Shown here piece after piece: positions 61,500-64,000 of a DNA stretch of 64,000 bases. Below the pieces are notes generated by a model. That model saw only the letters and a program-made list of their open reading frames with translations. It did not search any database and had not been told where the DNA came from. A program made the translations under genes and the position numbers. The stretch's first letter is position 1, and every line of letters starts with the position of its first letter. The DNA is from JBBBNV01 sp037137075 (GTDB lineage Bacteria > Bacillota > Bacilli > Paenibacillales > NBRC-103111), in NCBI RefSeq assembly GCF_037137075.1, contig NZ_JBBBNV010000003.1, positions 124,001-188,000 of the forward strand, given 5' to 3'.

Positions 61500-62171
61500 T
61501 TATTGCTCCTCGCCGCTCAAGCCATGCTTGAACGCATAAATCGCTGCCTGGGTGCGATCCTCGACCCCGAGCTTCGCCAATATGTTCGTGACATGGAATT
61601 TGACCGTCTTCACACCGATAAACAGGGTATCCGCTACGTCCTGATTGGATTTGCCCTGTGCAATGAGGCGGAGAACCTCCATTTCCCGATCGGTCAGCTC
61701 CTCGTGCGGCTTCGGGGCCTCCTTCGGCTGGCGGAACCGGTTCATCAGCTTGGATGCGACCTGGGACTCCAGTACGGATTGGCCCTTCGCTGCCGAGCGA
61801 ATGGCCTGGGCTATCTCGCCGGCGCGGGAGGTTTTGAGCAGGTAGCTGAACGCGCCCGCTTCAATGACGGGCACAACCTTCTCATCATCCAAAAAGCTGG
61901 TCAGCACGATTACCTTGCAATCCGGGTGCTGCTGCAGTACGCGGCGGGTCGTTTCGATTCCGTCCATGCCCTCCATGACCAAATCCATCAGCACAACATC
62001 CGGCTTGTATTCGGCTGCCAGACGAACGCCTTCCGCTCCGCTGCCCGCTTCCCCTACAACCTCAATGCCGTCCTCTGTCCCAAGCACAGCCGCCAGGCCA
62101 ATTCGAACCATCTCGTGATCATCCACAAGCAGCACCCTGATGGGGTTCATTTGCTCCTGATCCTGTTCCAT
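61500..62171 (-). CDS. liaR: LiaR-type response regulator
   Basis: The 223-residue product has a receiver domain (DDHEMVRIGL, phospho-acceptor Asp in VVLMDLVMEGMDG, Lys in LLKTS) and a LuxR/NarL-type helix-turn-helix (LTDREMEVLRLIAQGKSNQD and VKTVKFHVTNILAKLGVEDR). Together with LiaS and LiaF it forms the cell-envelope stress system that reacts to lipid II inhibitors. The start ATG overlaps the liaS stop (TAATG). Confidence 0.94.
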   Translation of the reverse strand: MEQDQEQMNPIRVLLVDDHEMVRIGLAAVLGTEDGIEVVGEAGSGAEGVRLAAEYKPDVVLMDLVMEGMDGIETTRRVLQQHPDCKVIVLTSFLDDEKVVPVIEAGAFSYLLKTSRAGEIAQAIRSAAKGQSVLESQVASKLMNRFRQPKEAPKPHEELTDREMEVLRLIAQGKSNQDVADTLFIGVKTVKFHVTNILAKLGVEDRTQAAIYAFKHGLSGEEQ

Positions 62172-63220
62172 TACGCAGTTTCTCCTCCTTCGGGCACGAT
62201 CGGCACCCGGATTTCGATGCGGGTTCCTTTCCCCGGCGCCGTAATCATCTGTATTGTCCCGCCGATTTCATTGACCCGCTCCTGCATGGATACGAGACCG
62301 TAGGACGTATGCTTCTTCTCTTCCAAATCAAAGCCGACCCCGTTATCGCGGATCGTCAGCCGGACACTATCCTCCGGGTGCTGCAGCCGCAGCTCGATTT
62401 TATCCGCCTTGGAGTGGCGCAGCGCGTTGGAGAGCGATTCCTGAACGATACGGAATAAGTGGTCCTCAATTCCCTTGGGCAGCCGGATGGTTTCATCCAT
62501 TTCCCAGGAAATCTCAAACGGCACTTTGACCTGAAGCTCCTGCAGCAGCTCACCCAGCCCCTGGGATAGTCGTTTCCCCTCCAGATGGACCGGACGAAGG
62601 TGCAGCAACAGCGCGCGCATCTCCGATTGGGCAACCGATGACATTTCCTCGATCAATTCTATTTGCCGCTTCGCCTTGTCGAAATCCTTCTCCAGCGTGC
62701 GCCCCACCGCTGTAGCCGTCATGGAAATGGCGAACAGCTGCTGACTGACCGCATCGTGAAGCTCCCGGGCCAGCCGCTGCCGTTCTTCTACAATGGCAGA
62801 CACCCGGGCCTTCTCGGCCAGCTCGGCATTGCTGGTCGACAGCCGTTGAAGCGAGCCGACCTGCTCCTCCCACTTGACCTGAATGCGGCCAAGCTGCTCG
62901 CTGAGCCGGCCGATTTCATCATCGCCAAGCGGCGGGGCTTGACGCGGCAGGCTGCCCTTCTCCAGCAGCAGCATGCGGTCATGCAGCTCCTCCAGCCGGC
63001 GCTTGATACGGCTGCTGTACAGGAAGCCGTACGCCGCGCCGAAGGCCAGCGCAAGCCCGATCAGCAGCAGGCTGAGCTCGACCCCCTCCTGCCAGGTGCT
63101 GAACTCGCGGAGATAGCCGTACCGGCGCAGCACGTAGACAACCGCAGCGAACAGCACGAGGCTAAGCAGCATTGCTTCGCCCATGCTTCGCCATATCATG
63201 TTGGTCAGTTTACCGCGCAA
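62171..63220 (-). CDS. liaS: LiaS-type histidine kinase
   Basis: The 349-residue product has two membrane helices (about 11-30 and 45-70) with a very short loop between, a HAMP-like coil, and a HisKA_3 dimer domain with the phospho-acceptor His in RQRLARELHDAVSQQLFAIS. An ATPase domain follows (NALRHSKADKIEL, DNGVGFDL). It lacks an extracytoplasmic sensor domain, as is usual for intramembrane-sensing kinases. The start is TTG, eight bases after GGAGGAG. It is flanked by liaF and liaR. Confidence 0.94.
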   Translation of the reverse strand: MRGKLTNMIWRSMGEAMLLSLVLFAAVVYVLRRYGYLREFSTWQEGVELSLLLIGLALAFGAAYGFLYSSRIKRRLEELHDRMLLLEKGSLPRQAPPLGDDEIGRLSEQLGRIQVKWEEQVGSLQRLSTSNAELAEKARVSAIVEERQRLARELHDAVSQQLFAISMTATAVGRTLEKDFDKAKRQIELIEEMSSVAQSEMRALLLHLRPVHLEGKRLSQGLGELLQELQVKVPFEISWEMDETIRLPKGIEDHLFRIVQESLSNALRHSKADKIELRLQHPEDSVRLTIRDNGVGFDLEEKKHTSYGLVSMQERVNEIGGTIQMITAPGKGTRIEIRVPIVPEGGETA

Positions 63221-63241
63221 GACGACTCCTCCTTTGCCGGA

Positions 63242-63889
63242 CTACAAAATCCGAATATCGATATCGCCAATCATAAACGCCAGCTGCAGCCGGACACGGT
63301 GCTCGCAGGTATCGAAGTTATCGGAGCGCCAAACAAACTTGTTGGCGATTCCCGCTTCTTTTCGACCCGCCGCCTTCACCTCTCCCATCCAGACATAAGC
63401 CTCCGCTTCAACGCCCCAGTCCTCAGGAAGAATTAGATGGACGTCCCCGATAATGCCCTGCAAAAAAATTTGGGTCTCCTTCTCTTCCGGAATTGCAAGC
63501 GACAAGTCCAAGCGGAATTCGCCGATGGCGCACCAAATGCCGGTGTGCTTCAGAATCCACGGCCCCCGGTCACGCTTGAAGCTGCCGATAATATGCGGCC
63601 TCGGCTCCCGGGCGTAGGGCGGTATCTTTTTTTTGCTTCGCACATAAAACACGCCAATCGAAATCATCGCCAGCGCCAGCACAACCCCCATCTGTGCGCC
63701 AAATAAAATGAGCAGGCCAATCGCGGCAATGACAAACCCGCTTCGCCCCGGCTCACTGGCAATCCGGTATACCCCGATGAGGAGCAGCACGAGAGCGGCG
63801 ATGGTCATGAAGTCCAGTACCTTGCTGGCCAAAATAAATACGCCCGCTGCAAGAAGTACAATTGCCGTGTTGCGTTTGCTTTTCACCAT
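63242..63889 (-). CDS. liaF: LiaF-type membrane inhibitor
   Basis: The 215-residue product has four hydrophobic segments in the first half and the soluble LiaF/VraT C-terminal domain (GEFRLDLSLAIPEEKETQIF, GDVHLILPEDWGVEAEAYVW). In B. subtilis LiaF keeps LiaS inactive until envelope stress. The ATG at 63889 follows GGGGGAGCGGC. It precedes liaS by 21 bases. The frame stays open to the window edge at 64000 without a ribosome binding site, so that part may be leader or belong to another gene. Confidence 0.9.
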   Translation of the reverse strand: MVKSKRNTAIVLLAAGVFILASKVLDFMTIAALVLLLIGVYRIASEPGRSGFVIAAIGLLILFGAQMGVVLALAMISIGVFYVRSKKKIPPYAREPRPHIIGSFKRDRGPWILKHTGIWCAIGEFRLDLSLAIPEEKETQIFLQGIIGDVHLILPEDWGVEAEAYVWMGEVKAAGRKEAGIANKFVWRSDNFDTCEHRVRLQLAFMIGDIDIRIL

Positions 63890-64000
63890 GCCGCTCCCCC
63901 TTTCATGCTGAATCAACCGGGTAAACGGCTTTGCCCCAGAAAAGGCGGTACCGTTTACCTGCTGTACTTGAACTGTAATTTTGGTCAGCAAGGCCGTCAA

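Noticed and set aside
1..64000. CRISPR array, prophage, insertion sequence, rRNA or tRNA genes
   Set aside because: I saw no regularly spaced repeats, no transposase, integrase or phage structural gene, and no cloverleaf or rRNA-like sequence on reading both strands.

Overview
The window looks like chromosomal DNA of a Paenibacillus-type spore-forming Bacillota. Pointers are a GC content that looks to be around 55 percent, strong GGAGG ribosome binding sites with frequent TTG and GTG starts, a small acid-soluble spore protein gene (sspI) beside its usual RNA methyltransferase neighbour, the liaFSR envelope-stress system, CsoR-controlled copper genes and lipobox lipoproteins. I see no rRNA, tRNA, CRISPR array, transposase or prophage. 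It is ordinary core and accessory chromosome with many small regulons.

Layout. 1-2.7 kb: a small coupled gene pair cut by the window edge, a nitroreductase flanked by two copies of a box-plus-terminator unit, and a lipoprotein polysaccharide deacetylase. 2.8-6.4 kb: a calcium-loop (FG-GAP-like) lipoprotein leading into an OmpR-type two-component system. 6.5-9.1 kb: a MmcQ/YjbR protein, then an old yellow enzyme and its TetR regulator, with three matching operators. 9.1-11.2 kb: a GH88/105 unsaturated-glycuronyl hydrolase divergent from an AraC regulator. 11.3-13.5 kb: operon of a DUF6530-like protein, an MFS exporter and a GIY-YIG-like protein. 13.8-15.7 kb: ysgA-like methyltransferase and Ktr potassium-channel subunit, opposite sspI, which has a sigma-G-type promoter. 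16-20 kb: a GNAT, an AAC(3)-family acetyltransferase with a leader ORF, an NlpC/P60 hydrolase, and an XRE regulator with a partner. 20.1-24.5 kb: a LacI-led sugar-oxidoreductase operon (Gfo/Idh/MocA, ThuA, Gfo/Idh/MocA) with a perfect palindromic operator.

24.8-31.9 kb: a membrane PAS-GGDEF-EAL protein, release factor 3 and a tandem pair of twin-arginine metallophosphoesterases. 32-35.8 kb: cupin, membrane protein, zwf. 36-41.3 kb: an unknown protein behind a Fur-box-like site, a large membrane glycosyltransferase-like protein and a GtrA/GT2 pair. 41.5-47.7 kb: an Sm-like anchored protein, a cation diffusion facilitator, then a copper block (lipoprotein, copA, copZ, csoR) with two CsoR boxes. 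47.7-53.1 kb: an MHYT-PAS-GGDEF-EAL protein, a response regulator with a transcriptional-activator domain, and an Nramp manganese transporter. 53.1-55 kb: two small ORFs, an AraC-type protein with an odd N-terminus, and two copies of a short dispersed repeat (a third is near 30.8 kb). 55.1-59.2 kb: a five-gene unit (short membrane-anchored protein, ApbE, ferric-reductase-like membrane protein, response regulator, kinase). 59.5-64 kb: a KTSC-domain protein, an orphan FliD-like protein, and liaF-liaS-liaR running in from the right edge.

The most interesting items are the two box-plus-terminator units, the leaderless TetR mRNA with its three operators, the Fur-box gene of unknown function, the ApbE/ferric-reductase/two-component unit whose short first product carries a near-match to the FMN-attachment motif, the copper regulon beside an MHYT c-di-GMP enzyme, the LacI gene whose natural start position reads ATC, and the dispersed repeat family. 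None of them is proved to be a new system by sequence alone.
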